This document shows, one piece after another, positions 14,016 to 22,687 of a stretch of 64,000 nt of DNA. Positions within the stretch are counted from its first letter, which is position 1, and the number at the start of each line of letters is the position of its first letter. This stretch comes from JADLCX01 sp964630785. Its GTDB lineage: Bacteria > Planctomycetota > Phycisphaerae > Phycisphaerales > UBA1924. The DNA lies in contig CAZVZG010000010.1 in assembly GCA_964630785.1 (NCBI GenBank), positions 62,001-126,000 on the forward strand, in the 5' to 3' direction. Made by a program: the position numbers and the translations under genes. Below the pieces are notes generated by a model, which was not told the origin of the DNA, ran no database searches, and saw nothing but the letters and a program-made list of their open reading frames with translations.

Positions 14016-17000
14016 CTATCCCGACTTCCTGCCCGCCCACCGCGCCCGATCGTTCTTGACCGCCTCCACCGCCACGCCTCCGACCACGCGGATGCACCCT
14101 TCGCCGAGCTGATCGGCGATGCGTGAGACCAGCTCGGGCGTGGGCTGGATGCGCAACTGGCCCGCGGCCTCGAGCCGGATGCGCTGCGGGTGCGGCGCAG
14201 GCGTGTCGATCACCAGGTCGATCGGGAAGGTCGTGGCCTTGTCGGGCATGGTGCCGTTGACGCCGTGCCCGCCCGCGCTCGCGCCCGACTGGACAAGGTC
14301 AGCCACCGAGCGGACGGCGCTCTCGCCGCTGCCGTTGAGGCGGTCGCCGTCGACCAGCAGCCACAGCCGCCCCGGCATGAGCGGCACGCCCTCGATCGGC
14401 ACGATGCGATCCACGACCACCTGCAAGGTGTTTTCCGTGGGAGTTGAGGCGCTGTCGTCATCTCCGTTGGCGTTGGCCGCGCGGCGTTGACCGCCGCCGC
14501 CTCCGCTGCGGGATCGATCCACGCGCCCGAGCACGAACACCACGTTGTCGGGCGTGAGGTGGTGGCTGAACTGCGCGTAGCAGTCGGAGAACATCACCGC
14601 CTCGACCGTGCCCGAGGTGTCCTCGAACACGACGATCGCCATCTTCTGGCCCGCGCTGCGCCCGCTCTTGACCACGAGCGTGCGCACCGACTGCACCAGG
14701 CACGCCATCACCACGCGCCCGTCCTGCGGCACCTGCTTGGCCGTCTCCGTCGTCGCCGTCACGAACACGCTCGCCCAGCGGCGGTGCCGCTCCAGCGGGT
14801 GGCTCGACACATAGAACCCCAGCACGGCCTTCTCGGCCTCAAGCACCTGCGCCTCGGACCACGGGGCAACCTTCGGCAGCGACCCCGCGGCCGGCTCCAC
14901 GTTCTTGCCGTTGGGCGCGCCGCCGCCGCCGTCCGTCGGCGTGCCGCCCATGAACAACCCGCCCTGCCCCGCGGCCTTGTCGGCCGCGACCTTCTGGGCG
15001 GCGGCCAGCGCGGGCTCCACCGCGGCCAGCATCGCGGCTCGGCCCTCACGCCCGTGCAGACAGTCCATCGCCCCGCACTTGACAAGCGCCTCGAGCGTGG
15101 CTTTGGTCACCACCGCGCCGCCCGATCCGCCCGCGGACTTGGCGTTGGCCGCGCCGGCCCCGAGCACACGCTCGCAGAAGTCAAAGACGGAGGTGAAGGG
15201 AACGGGAGAGGAAGGGATCGAGGAAGAGGGATCAGGGGATCGAGGGATCAGGGGATCAAGGCGCGCCCCCGATCCCTGCTTCCCTCGATCCCTTGATCCC
15301 CTGATCCCCTGATCCCTTTCCTGAATGATCGTCTCGATCGCCTTTTCGCCCACGCCCTTGATCGCGCCCAGGCCGAAGCGCACGTGCCCGTGCTGCGAGT
15401 CGTGCGGCTCGCCCTCGTCGAACACCACCGAGAACGCCGCCTGCGACTTATTCACGTCCGGCGGGCGCACCTCGACCCCGACCTTGCCGTTGGTGAACCG
15501 TGCCTTCTTGCAGTCCTCGACGTACTGGATCCAGTCGCTGACCTTCTGCGCCCCGCTCTCGTAAGTGAGGAACGCGGCCATGTACTGGTTCGGGAAATAG
15601 GTCTTCAGGTACGCCGTCTGGTACGCCACGATCGCGTAGCCCGTCGAGTGGCTCTTGTTGAAGCCGTACCCCGCGAACTTCAGGATCAGCTCGAAGAGCT
15701 CCTCGGCCGCGGGTTTGGTCAGGCCCTGCTTCTGGGCGCCCTCGACGAACCGCGGGCGTTCCTTCTCGATCTTGTCGTGCTTCTTCTTGCTGATGTTCTT
15801 GATGAGCGAGTACGCGTCGCGCAGCGAGATGCCGCCCAGGCCGTGCACGATCTGCATGACCTGCTCCTGATACACCATCACGCCGTACGTCTCGGCGGTG
15901 TAGCCATCCACGATCGGGTGGACGCTGGGCACCGGCGCCTGGCCGTGCTTGCGCCGGTTGTAGTCGGGGATCAGGTCCATCGGGCCCGGCCTGAAGAGCG
16001 CGTTGGCCGCGATGAGGTCCTCAAGCCGGTCCGGGCGCATCTCGATCAGCAGCCGGCGCATCCCGCCCGACTCGAACTGGAACACGCCCGTGGTGTCGGC
16101 CCGCTGGAACAGGCTGAACACGCGCGGGTCGTCGTAGGTGAGGCGATCGAGGTCGAGGGGATGGGTCGATCGCGGATCGCGGATTTCGGATCGCGGATCG
16201 GTCCGAGCCCTGCGGTCTTTCGATCCGCGATCCGCGATCTGCGATCCGCGATGCTCCTCCCCTCGTCCAACGGCCTTCCAGACCTCCTCCTCGCTCAGCG
16301 TCTCGCGGATGAGCTTCTTGGCCCGCTCGATCACGCTGAGCGTGCGCAGGCCGAGGAAGTCCATCTTCAAGAGGCCGAGCTTGTCGCACGTCGGGCCGTC
16401 CCACTGGGTGACGATCTCGTGGTCGGCCGCGCCGGACTGCTTGTAGAGCGGCACGATCTCGTGCAGCGGTCGCGTGGCGACGATCACGCCGGCGGCGTGC
16501 ACCGAGCAGTGTCGCGTCTGTCCCTCGAACACGCGGGCGTTGTCGAACACGCGCCGGATGCGCTCGTCCGACTCGTACACCTTGCGGAGCTCGGGCTCCT
16601 GCGCCAGCGCCTCGTCGAGGGTGATGTGCAACTGCTCGGGGATGAGCTTGGCCAGGCGGTCGGCCTCGGCCAGCGGCACGTCCATCACGCGACAGACGTC
16701 GCGCACGGCCGCGCGGGCCTTGAGCGTCCCGAACGTGATGATCTGGGCGACATGCCCGTACTTGTGCCGCACATAGTCAATGACCTCGGTCCGCCCGTCC
16801 TGGCACAGGTCGATGTCGATATCGGGGTACTCGCTGCGGTCCGGGTCGGTGAAGCGCTCAAAGAGCAGGCCGTACTGCACCGGGCACGCGTTGGAAAGCC
16901 CCAGCACGTAGCCGACCATCGTGCCCACACCCGAACCGCGGGCGTTGGCGGGGATCCCCCGCTGGCGGCCCCAGTTCACGAAGTCCCACACGATCAGGAA

Positions 17001-18380
17001 GTACGCCGAGATGTTCTTGTCGGCGAGGATCTTCAGCTCGCGCTCCAGCCGGGCCACCTTGTCATCGGCTCCGTTGGTCCCCTTGCCGGGCTCGTAGCCG
17101 TAGCGCCACACAAAGCCGGCCTCCGAGAGCATCCGAAGCGCGACGTCGCATTCGGACTTGGCCTCGGCCATGAGCGACTTCTTCCGGTCCTCGTCGGCGT
17201 CCCCGGGGAGCGCGAAGGGGACCACCTCGAAGCCGGCGCAGTACGACCCGTACCACGCCGTCAGGTCGCCGCCGAACCGCGCGTCGGTGTGACGCGGCAG
17301 GTCCTTGCCGGCGGGGGCCTTGATCCGCACCATCGGCGAGTTGTTGCCGCCGAAGGGCAGTTGCACCTTGCCGGCGCACCGCTCGGCGATGCGCAGGGTG
17401 TTGTCGCAGGCCACCTTCCCGATGTCGCCGTACCCGCCCTCGAAGAGGTCGCGCATCTCCCGCGGGCTCTTGACGTACAGCTCTTCCGGGTAGTGCAGCC
17501 GGTCGGGGTCGCCCTTGGTTTTGCCCATCGAGATGCAGATGAGCGTGTCGTGGGCGTCGTGGTCCTCGGCCCGGAGGAAGTGCGAGTCGTTGTCGCACAC
17601 CAGCGGCAGGTCGAGCTCCCGTGCCAGCCGGATCAGATGCTTGTTGATCGAGTTCTGCTCGGCGACATGGTGCTGGAGTTCGATGTAGAAGGCGGGAGGG
17701 GGGATCGAGGGACCAAGGGATCCAGGGATCAAGCCTTGATCCCCTGATCCCTTGATCCCCTGATCCCTTCCCCGACCAAACACCCGCTTGTGCCACTTCG
17801 CGCTTTCGACCGCCTTCTCCCAGTGCTTCTCGTCGCCGCCGCGCTCGAAGGCGAGCAGGTGCTCGCCGAGCTCGCTGCCCAGGTGTCCGTTGATCGCGAT
17901 GAGCCCCTCGCTGTGCTTCTCCAGCAGATCGCGATCGATCCGCGGCTTGAAATAGAAGCCCGAGAGGTACGCCTCGCTGCACAGCACGAGCAGGTTGTCC
18001 CAGCCCGTGTTGTTCTCGGCCAGCAGCACGAGGTGGTACCCGCCGTCGCTCACGCCGGTGTACGTGCGGTCGCGCCGGTCGCGCCCCGGCGGCGTGACGT
18101 ACGCCTCGACGCCGAGGATCGGCTTGATGCCCGCCTCCTTCGCGGCGATCACAAACGCCGCGGCGCCGAAGAGATTGCCGTGGTCCGTCACGGCGACCGC
18201 GGGCATGCCGAGTTCTTTCACCCGCGCGCACAACTTGTCGAGCCGGTTGGCGCCGTCGAGCAGGCTGAACTCGCTGTGCAGGTGCAGATGCACGAACCCG
18301 CGGCCCGCGGGATCGAACACGCCGGTCTGCGACGACTCCGCAACGGGGCTGGACGTGGTTGGCTTGGTCTTCTCGGCCAT
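14016..18380 (-). CDS. dnaE: DNA polymerase III subunit alpha
   Basis: 1454 residues from the ATG at 18380. The replicative polymerase begins with a PHP domain (FVHLHLHSEFSLLDGANRL, TDHGNLFGA), followed by the palm with catalytic aspartates in YPDIDIDLCQDGR. The thumb/fingers region follows (VFQFESGGMRRLLIEM, KSHSTGYAIVAYQTAYLK), then a helix-hairpin-helix (AIKGVGEKAIETII) and an OB-fold region. It is longer than the usual ~1170 residues. Part of the excess is three low-complexity inserts encoded by GATC-rich palindromes at 15211-15320, 16165-16252 and 17699-17771, each at a loop between conserved blocks. The frame stays open through all three. Bacterial DnaE type, not PolC. Confidence 0.97.
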   Translation of the reverse strand: MAEKTKPTTSSPVAESSQTGVFDPAGRGFVHLHLHSEFSLLDGANRLDKLCARVKELGMPAVAVTDHGNLFGAAAFVIAAKEAGIKPILGVEAYVTPPGRDRRDRTYTGVSDGGYHLVLLAENNTGWDNLLVLCSEAYLSGFYFKPRIDRDLLEKHSEGLIAINGHLGSELGEHLLAFERGGDEKHWEKAVESAKWHKRVFGRGRDQGIKGSGDQGLIPGSLGPSIPPPAFYIELQHHVAEQNSINKHLIRLARELDLPLVCDNDSHFLRAEDHDAHDTLICISMGKTKGDPDRLHYPEELYVKSPREMRDLFEGGYGDIGKVACDNTLRIAERCAGKVQLPFGGNNSPMVRIKAPAGKDLPRHTDARFGGDLTAWYGSYCAGFEVVPFALPGDADEDRKKSLMAEAKSECDVALRMLSEAGFVWRYGYEPGKGTNGADDKVARLERELKILADKNISAYFLIVWDFVNWGRQRGIPANARGSGVGTMVGYVLGLSNACPVQYGLLFERFTDPDRSEYPDIDIDLCQDGRTEVIDYVRHKYGHVAQIITFGTLKARAAVRDVCRVMDVPLAEADRLAKLIPEQLHITLDEALAQEPELRKVYESDERIRRVFDNARVFEGQTRHCSVHAAGVIVATRPLHEIVPLYKQSGAADHEIVTQWDGPTCDKLGLLKMDFLGLRTLSVIERAKKLIRETLSEEEVWKAVGRGEEHRGSQIADRGSKDRRARTDPRSEIRDPRSTHPLDLDRLTYDDPRVFSLFQRADTTGVFQFESGGMRRLLIEMRPDRLEDLIAANALFRPGPMDLIPDYNRRKHGQAPVPSVHPIVDGYTAETYGVMVYQEQVMQIVHGLGGISLRDAYSLIKNISKKKHDKIEKERPRFVEGAQKQGLTKPAAEELFELILKFAGYGFNKSHSTGYAIVAYQTAYLKTYFPNQYMAAFLTYESGAQKVSDWIQYVEDCKKARFTNGKVGVEVRPPDVNKSQAAFSVVFDEGEPHDSQHGHVRFGLGAIKGVGEKAIETIIQERDQGIRGSRDRGKQGSGARLDPLIPRSPDPSSSIPSSPVPFTSVFDFCERVLGAGAANAKSAGGSGGAVVTKATLEALVKCGAMDCLHGREGRAAMLAAVEPALAAAQKVAADKAAGQGGLFMGGTPTDGGGGAPNGKNVEPAAGSLPKVAPWSEAQVLEAEKAVLGFYVSSHPLERHRRWASVFVTATTETAKQVPQDGRVVMACLVQSVRTLVVKSGRSAGQKMAIVVFEDTSGTVEAVMFSDCYAQFSHHLTPDNVVFVLGRVDRSRSGGGGGQRRAANANGDDDSASTPTENTLQVVVDRIVPIEGVPLMPGRLWLLVDGDRLNGSGESAVRSVADLVQSGASAGGHGVNGTMPDKATTFPIDLVIDTPAPHPQRIRLEAAGQLRIQPTPELVSRIADQLGEGCIRVVGGVAVEAVKNDRARWAGRKSG
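15211..15320 (-). repeat. In-frame GATC-rich palindromic insert in dnaE, element 1
   Basis: The plus strand shows repeated GGGATCAGGGGATCGAGGG units followed by complementary CCTTGATCCCCTGATCCC units, forming a long inverted repeat. It encodes an Asp/Gly/Arg/Ser/Pro-rich stretch between AIETIIQE and FTSVFDFCERV. Confidence 0.85.
16165..16252 (-). repeat. In-frame GATC-rich palindromic insert in dnaE, element 2
   Basis: Repeats of GATCGCGGATCGCGGAT pair with ATCCGCGATCCGCGATC units. This is a different GATC unit from elements 1 and 3. It encodes the stretch HRGSQIADRGSKDRRA and following residues just before LDLDRLTYDDPRVF. Confidence 0.85.
17699..17771 (-). repeat. In-frame GATC-rich palindromic insert in dnaE, element 3
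   Basis: GGGATCGAGGGACCAAGGGA and further units pair with CTTGATCCCCTGATCCCTTG units. It uses nearly the same unit as element 1. It encodes GRDQGIKGSGDQGLIPG and adjacent residues inside the PHP domain, between HKRVFG and FYIELQHH. Confidence 0.85.
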
Positions 18381-18699
18381 GAGTGCTCGTCGTCGCGCCG
18401 GACGAGGCGATCCGTCGTCCGTGTTTCGATCTCCCAACCCACGATAGCTTGGGGAAGGTGCCCGCGCACACCCAACCGGCGAGGGCCCGGTGTCCCGCTC
18501 AAAGAGTCGTAGCCGAGCTATTCGGGGTCGGGCCGCAACCGTCAGGGCGGATGCGCGTGGGCGCTCAGACCATCGCCCATCCCGCCCCTTCCATCCCTCC
18601 CGCGGCCAATAAAACCGGCCACCCACAGCCGGAATCGGCCCTGACCGAGAAACTCCCCACTTTCGGCTGGACACGGGGGTAAAGCAATGTAATTTCTAG

Positions 18700-19037
18700 G
18701 GTTACGGGAGCCGTGCTCACCCCGTTTTCTGGGCGGCACCCGAGCGCGTGGGCCGTCCCGCAGGGGGGACCAGACGCGCTGGCAAGTGGGAGTTCCGCTG
18801 CATCGCTCATTTGTGCGCGGCGTGTGGGGCCGACAGGCCGCGCCGCGTTTGGATTCCCGGGGCCGCGCTGGAGGGGAAACCCCCTGACCGCGGCTATTGG
18901 GCGACCTCCACGAAAGAGGCGGCCGCCAGACTCGAGTGAGACCCGAGACCATCCGGTCGAAGGCCTCGCTTCTAAACCGGGACCCGCTCGTCCCGTCAAG
19001 CACCCTTCGGATTGAACCCGAAGGGTTCTTGTTTTTT
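18700..19037 (+). ncRNA. Candidate structured non-coding RNA ending in an intrinsic terminator
   Basis: No plausible plus-strand gene ends near here, yet a canonical intrinsic terminator lies at 19002-19037. Upstream are several strong hairpins, for example GCCGCG...CGCGGC around 18861-18893 enclosing GAGGGGAAACCCCC, and a GC-rich stem near 18816-18848. A weak -10-like TGTAAT is at 18688-18693, giving a start near 18700. The resulting ~340-nt RNA lacks the conserved cores of RNase P RNA, tmRNA and SRP RNA. A 5' start is inferred only. The rest of 18381-19140 shows nothing recognisable. Confidence 0.45.
19002..19037 (+). terminator. Intrinsic terminator
   Basis: ACCCTTCGG (19002-19010) pairs perfectly with CCGAAGGGT (19018-19026) around a 7-base loop and is followed by tcttgtttttt. 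It is the clearest Rho-independent terminator in the window, and works on the plus strand only. Confidence 0.85.
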
Positions 19038-19140
19038 GGCCACGCCCACGCGTGCGTTTCCTGCTCGGCCCTCACCCATCGGCCCTCGGCCCTTCTTCGC
19101 GCCCGAAACCCACCCGAGCGCGTTCCATACCATTGGGTAG

Positions 19141-19404
19141 ATGTCCACGACGTGGAACAGCACTTGGCAACTGAACGGCCGGCGGATGACGCTGGGCCGC
19201 TCGCCGTTTGCGCAGGGGTTCACGCTGCTGCTGGGGGCGCTGGCGGTCGTGATCCTCGTGCCGCTGGTGATCGTCGGCGTGCTGATCGCGCTGCTGGGGT
19301 TTGGGGCGATCCGCGTCCGCGGATGGTTCTCCCGGCAGCGGCGGCCCAACGGCGTGCTCGACGGGCGGCGGAACGTGCGGGTGCGGTTGCCGGACGAGCC
19401 GTGA
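19141..19404 (+). CDS. Small single-pass membrane protein
   Basis: 87 residues from the ATG at 19141, unknown family. One long hydrophobic segment at about residues 24-56 (FTLLLGALAVVILVPLVIVG and on), then a basic cytoplasmic-type tail (RGWFSRQRRP). It lies about 100 bases after the terminator at 19037 and is convergent, 21 bases apart, with the aminotransferase gene. GC3-rich codon use supports it being real; its role is unknown. Confidence 0.5.
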   Translation: MSTTWNSTWQLNGRRMTLGRSPFAQGFTLLLGALAVVILVPLVIVGVLIALLGFGAIRVRGWFSRQRRPNGVLDGRRNVRVRLPDEP

Positions 19405-19425
19405 CGCCGGTCATCCGCCCGCGCC

Positions 19426-20364
19426 TCAGAACCTCGCCAGCCACTTTTCTCGCAACTGCCGGGTGATCCGGCCCGGCACGCCGTCGCCGATCGCGCTCGC
19501 CTCAAACTTCACGATCGGCAGCACGCCCCAGGACGAGTTGGTCAGCAGCACCTCGTCGGCGTCGAGGATGTCCGAGGCCGCGAGCATCTGGCGCTTGATG
19601 GTCAGGCCGAGCGTTTCGCCCTGATCGATCGCCCACGCGCGGACCGTTCCCGGCAACACCGGGCTGGGGAGGGCCCGCTGGCCGCCGATTTCCGTTTCTT
19701 CGCCGCGGGCGATGGGCGTGAGCAGCGAATCGCCCTTGACGAGCAGGATGTTGCTGACGCACCCGCCGCAGAGGTGGTTGGAGACCTGCAGCACGAGCGC
19801 CTCGCCCGCGCCCTTGGCCGCGGCGTTGCGGAGCTCGCGCAGGCGCCACCAGTAGTTGAGCGTCTTGTGGCCCTCGAAGGGGTTGAGCGGGTTGGCGCGG
19901 GTGTCGGCGACGACGAGCGCGCCGCCGCGATCGAAGAGCGCGTCGGGGTAGGCGGTGGCGGGCTGGGCCACGATCAGGACGGTGGGGTCGTGCCGATCGG
20001 GCGGTCCCCCCTCTTTCCCGGCGCTGCTCGCCGTGAGCGAGAGGTCGCCGCCGGTGATGGTCAGACGCACGCGGGCCCGTTCGAGGCCGCTCCGCCGGAC
20101 GGTTTCGACCACGGCCTCGGCGAGCGCGCCCGTGCGCAGCGAATCGCTCAGGCCGAGTTGGCGCGCGGAGGCTTCGAGACGTTCGAGGTGCTCGTCGAGT
20201 TGCAGCACCCACGGCTCCGCATCGGTGTCGCCCGCGGCCGCGTTGCCGCCGAGCATGGTCTCGAAGAGCCCCACGCCGTGCTGGAGGCCCGCGTCGAACG
20301 CGGACACGGATGCGCCGGCCGTGTCGTCGATGAACCGGCCGTTGAGGAAGATCGTGGTGGACAT
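19426..20364 (-). CDS. Class IV PLP aminotransferase / aminodeoxychorismate lyase-like
   Basis: 312 residues from the ATG at 20364. The fold-type IV PLP pattern is clear: IFLNGRFIDDTAGASVSAFD, the G-V-G-L-F-E-T-M motif, a FEGHKTLNYWW stretch carrying the PLP lysine, the E-A-L-V-L block, and the late EVLLTNSSWGVLPI segment. The family includes branched-chain aminotransferase (IlvE), D-amino acid transaminase and PabC. The absence of longer IlvE signatures and the NGRFIDD start favour a PabC/DAAT-like enzyme, without certainty. A palindromic element sits at 20397-20433, just upstream. Confidence 0.85.
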   Translation of the reverse strand: MSTTIFLNGRFIDDTAGASVSAFDAGLQHGVGLFETMLGGNAAAGDTDAEPWVLQLDEHLERLEASARQLGLSDSLRTGALAEAVVETVRRSGLERARVRLTITGGDLSLTASSAGKEGGPPDRHDPTVLIVAQPATAYPDALFDRGGALVVADTRANPLNPFEGHKTLNYWWRLRELRNAAAKGAGEALVLQVSNHLCGGCVSNILLVKGDSLLTPIARGEETEIGGQRALPSPVLPGTVRAWAIDQGETLGLTIKRQMLAASDILDADEVLLTNSSWGVLPIVKFEASAIGDGVPGRITRQLREKWLARF

Positions 20365-20396
20365 GGGGGACGGTATTCGCGAATGCGGCGGTGCGG

Positions 20397-20433
20397 GCTC
20401 CCCCTCCCAGCGGGAGGGGGCGGGGGGGAGGGC
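20397..20433 (-). repeat. 37-bp G/C-rich palindromic element, copy 2
   Basis: On the minus strand it matches 12121-12157 at 36 of 37 positions. It lies 33 bases before the aminotransferase start codon, in the same orientation relative to the downstream gene as copy 1 has to ubiX. The rest of 20365-20670 shows no gene. Confidence 0.8.
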
Positions 20434-20670
20434 TGTGGGAAATGGAGTACGCGGGTGATCGCGACGATGCGCGAGCGGGCGAAGAGTGGCGACAGCGCGC
20501 TGTGCGCTCGGGCCTTCGGCTGGAAGCCCACGCCACCAGTCCGGATAACCGATCAATCGCGGGCATCCGGAGCGGTCGTCGTCAAGGCCCCAGAACGTCT
20601 GGACGATGAACGCCCCGGAACCGTGGCGCGGGGCGGGGGGGTTGTCCCGCGTCCGGGCCGGAGTCGCACC

Positions 20671-21453
20671 GTGGACATCGCCAGCATCATCGGCATGGTC
20701 ATCGGCCTGGGCTGCCTGGGCTTTGTGTTCTTCGAGGTGAGCCACGGCAACCTCGCGATGTTCTTCTCGATGGAAGGCCTGCTGATGGTGGGCGGCGGGT
20801 CGATCTCGGTGACCTTCATCGCGATGCCGCTCAACCGCGTGCTGCAGATCCCGGGCTACATCAAGAAGTTCCTGCTCCACAAGGGCCGTCCCGCGTCCGA
20901 CGTCATCAAGCAGATCGGCGCGATGAGCGAGAAGGCCCGGCGCGACGGCATCCTCTCGCTGGAAGCCGAGATCGCCAAGCTCGACGACAAGTTCCTCAAG
21001 TCGGGCCTGAAGATGGCGGTGGACGGGAGCGCGCCGGAGGTGATCGAGAGCACCCTGCGGATGGAAGTGCTCGCGATGCAGGACCGCCACAAGGCGGGCA
21101 AGAAGTTCTTCGACCTGCTCAAGCTCTACGGCCCTGGATACGGGCTGGTGGGCACGCTGGTCGGTCAGGTCGGCATGTTCGGGCAGCTCGCCGACGCGGA
21201 CATCGGCGCCCTGGGCCACGCGCTGGCGCTGGCCGTGGTGGCGACCATGTACGGCGCGATTCTGGCTAACGCCGTGGCCGGGCCCATCGGCGACAAGCTC
21301 GCGCTCCGATCCGGCGAGGAACTGCTCAACCGCGAGATGATGCTCCAGGGCATCCTGTCGATCCAGGCCGGCGACAACCCGCGGGCCACCATGGACAAGA
21401 TGCTGGCCTTCATCCCCCACGCAACCCGCGAGAAGCTCAACCTCGCGGCCTGA
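20671..21453 (+). CDS. motA: Flagellar motor stator protein MotA
   Basis: 260 residues from the GTG at 20671; the open frame continues upstream but the protein-like part begins at VDIASIIGMVIGLGCLGFV. Four transmembrane helices are expected (residues about 3-22, 30-52, 145-168, 178-198). The cytoplasmic loop keeps the RRDGILSLE motif, whose Arg and Glu interact with FliG. The P-G-Y-G-L-V-G-T-L-V-G helix carries the conserved proline. Size is close to the PomA-type stators. It forms the torque-generating ion channel with MotB, whose gene starts 28 bases downstream. Confidence 0.95.
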   Translation: MDIASIIGMVIGLGCLGFVFFEVSHGNLAMFFSMEGLLMVGGGSISVTFIAMPLNRVLQIPGYIKKFLLHKGRPASDVIKQIGAMSEKARRDGILSLEAEIAKLDDKFLKSGLKMAVDGSAPEVIESTLRMEVLAMQDRHKAGKKFFDLLKLYGPGYGLVGTLVGQVGMFGQLADADIGALGHALALAVVATMYGAILANAVAGPIGDKLALRSGEELLNREMMLQGILSIQAGDNPRATMDKMLAFIPHATREKLNLAA

Positions 21454-21481
21454 TCGCCCGCCACACCAGGACCCTCTTCCC

Positions 21482-22330
21482 ATGGCCGAAGAGCACAAAG
21501 AACACGGCGCCGGCGACGAGCACGGCGAGGGTGGCGGGGGCCACGGCGGGGGCGGCCACGGGGGGGGTGGGGGCGGTCATGGGGGGGGCCACGGCGGCGA
21601 GCACGAGGAATCGGGCGCGCCCGAGTGGCTCATCTCTTTCGCCGACAACGTCGCTCTGCTCATGGGCTTCTTCGTGATCCTGCTGGCCATGAACATGGCC
21701 AAGCCCAAGACCGGCGGGCTCGGCGGCGAGGACCAGAATCCCAACTCCGCGATGACCGCCGACGCGGTGATCGACATCCGCAGCGCGTTCAACAACCCGG
21801 TCGATCCCGGGTCCGACAACCCCGCCGAAGCCTGGCTGAGGAAGCGCATGCGTGATCGCCAGGTGCAGGGCGAGACCAAGACGCCGGGGCCCGACGGCAA
21901 GGACAAGAACAACCAGGCCGTGCGCCCCAGCGACTACGTGCGCCCGGCCGGGTACGCCCTGTTCTCCGACGGTTCGAGCACGCTCACTCCCGACGGCAAG
22001 GAGAACCTCAAGCGCGTCGCCGAGCAGCTCCGCGGCACGCGCTGGATCGTCGAGGTGCGCGGGCACGTCTCCGCGGCCGAGGCCGACCACAACAAGGAGA
22101 AGGCCATGGACCTGGCCTACGCCCGCGCCATGACCGGGGCTCGCTCGCTTGTTATTGAGGGGATGCGCTGGGACCAGCTCCGCGTCGTCGCCTGCGCCGA
22201 CAACGAGCGGGCCACCCCGCTGGCGCGCGACGCCGAGGAACAGCGGAACAACCAGCGCGTCGAAGTCGTGGAGACCAAGGAAGTCGTCCCCGCCGATCCG
22301 TACAGCCAGAGCAGCGCGCCGACGGAGTGA
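21482..22330 (+). CDS. motB: Flagellar motor stator protein MotB (OmpA-like C-terminus)
   Basis: 282 residues. The N-terminal 45 residues are unusual: Gly-rich with eight histidines (positions 5 to 41). Then P-E-W-L-I-S-F-A-D-N begins the single transmembrane helix, with D55 in the position of the ion-binding aspartate of MotB. A plug/linker region follows, and an OmpA-like peptidoglycan-binding domain (about 150-275: YALFSDGSSTLTPDGKENL, WIVEVRGHVSA, Y-A-R-A-M-T-G, NNQRVEV). It anchors the stator to the wall. Cotranscription with motA is very likely. Confidence 0.95.
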   Translation: MAEEHKEHGAGDEHGEGGGGHGGGGHGGGGGGHGGGHGGEHEESGAPEWLISFADNVALLMGFFVILLAMNMAKPKTGGLGGEDQNPNSAMTADAVIDIRSAFNNPVDPGSDNPAEAWLRKRMRDRQVQGETKTPGPDGKDKNNQAVRPSDYVRPAGYALFSDGSSTLTPDGKENLKRVAEQLRGTRWIVEVRGHVSAAEADHNKEKAMDLAYARAMTGARSLVIEGMRWDQLRVVACADNERATPLARDAEEQRNNQRVEVVETKEVVPADPYSQSSAPTE

Positions 22331-22368
22331 AGCACGCGTATGAGCCGATCGCGCAAGCGATCGGATGG

Positions 22369-22417
22369 GGCAAAGCGGCAAAGGCGGCAAAGCGGCAAAG
22401 GCGGCAAACAAAGGCAG
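22369..22417 (+). repeat. Short tandem repeat of GGCAAAGC units
   Basis: Alternating GGCAAAGC and GGCAAAGGC units occur five or six times just downstream of the motB stop. It is part of a 357-base gene-free gap (22331-22687) between convergent genes that also holds GGAACTC-type repeats and the dispersed repeat at 22554. Confidence 0.6.
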
Positions 22418-22553
22418 CGCACCGAGGGAGCATTGGCTCTCTTCGGAACTCCCGCACCGCGATCACCCGGCGTCCTCGTGCCTTTGGGCAGCCCCCGGAA
22501 GGAACTCAGAGCACCGGGAGGCTTGGGAGGAACTCGGAGCCCAATCAAAGATG

Positions 22554-22604
22554 CCTTTCTCTGAGTCTCTCCGCGCTCTCCCCTTCCTCTGAGTTCCTTC
22601 TTCG
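22554..22604 (-). repeat. Dispersed ~50-bp intergenic repeat, copy C (inverted)
   Basis: On the minus strand it reads GAAGAAGGAACTCAGAGG, then AAGGGGAGAGCGCGGAGAGA and CTCAGAGAAAG, matching 2839-2889 (minus) and 42468-42518 (plus) closely. Two partial GGAACTC-type copies lie just before it at 22500-22540. Confidence 0.75.
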
Positions 22605-22687
22605 CCATTGATGCGGCGACGCCGCGCCCAGATCCTCAGTGAGCCCTGTGCTCTCGGTGTTGGTTCCTCGATCCGCGCCGACCCATC

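Noticed and set aside
15384..17747. A 787-residue open frame antisense to dnaE
   Set aside because: It lies wholly within dnaE on the opposite strand, is Leu/Val/Arg-rich with no domain, and such frames are expected from high GC3 coding DNA.
18700..19037. RNase P RNA, tmRNA or SRP RNA
   Set aside because: None of the conserved core segments (such as the GAGGAAAGTCC start of RNase P or a tag open frame with CCA end) were found, so it is left as a generic candidate.
22331..22612. CRISPR-like array from the GGCAAAGC and GGAACTC repeats
   Set aside because: Units are too short and have no regular spacers; no cas genes nearby.
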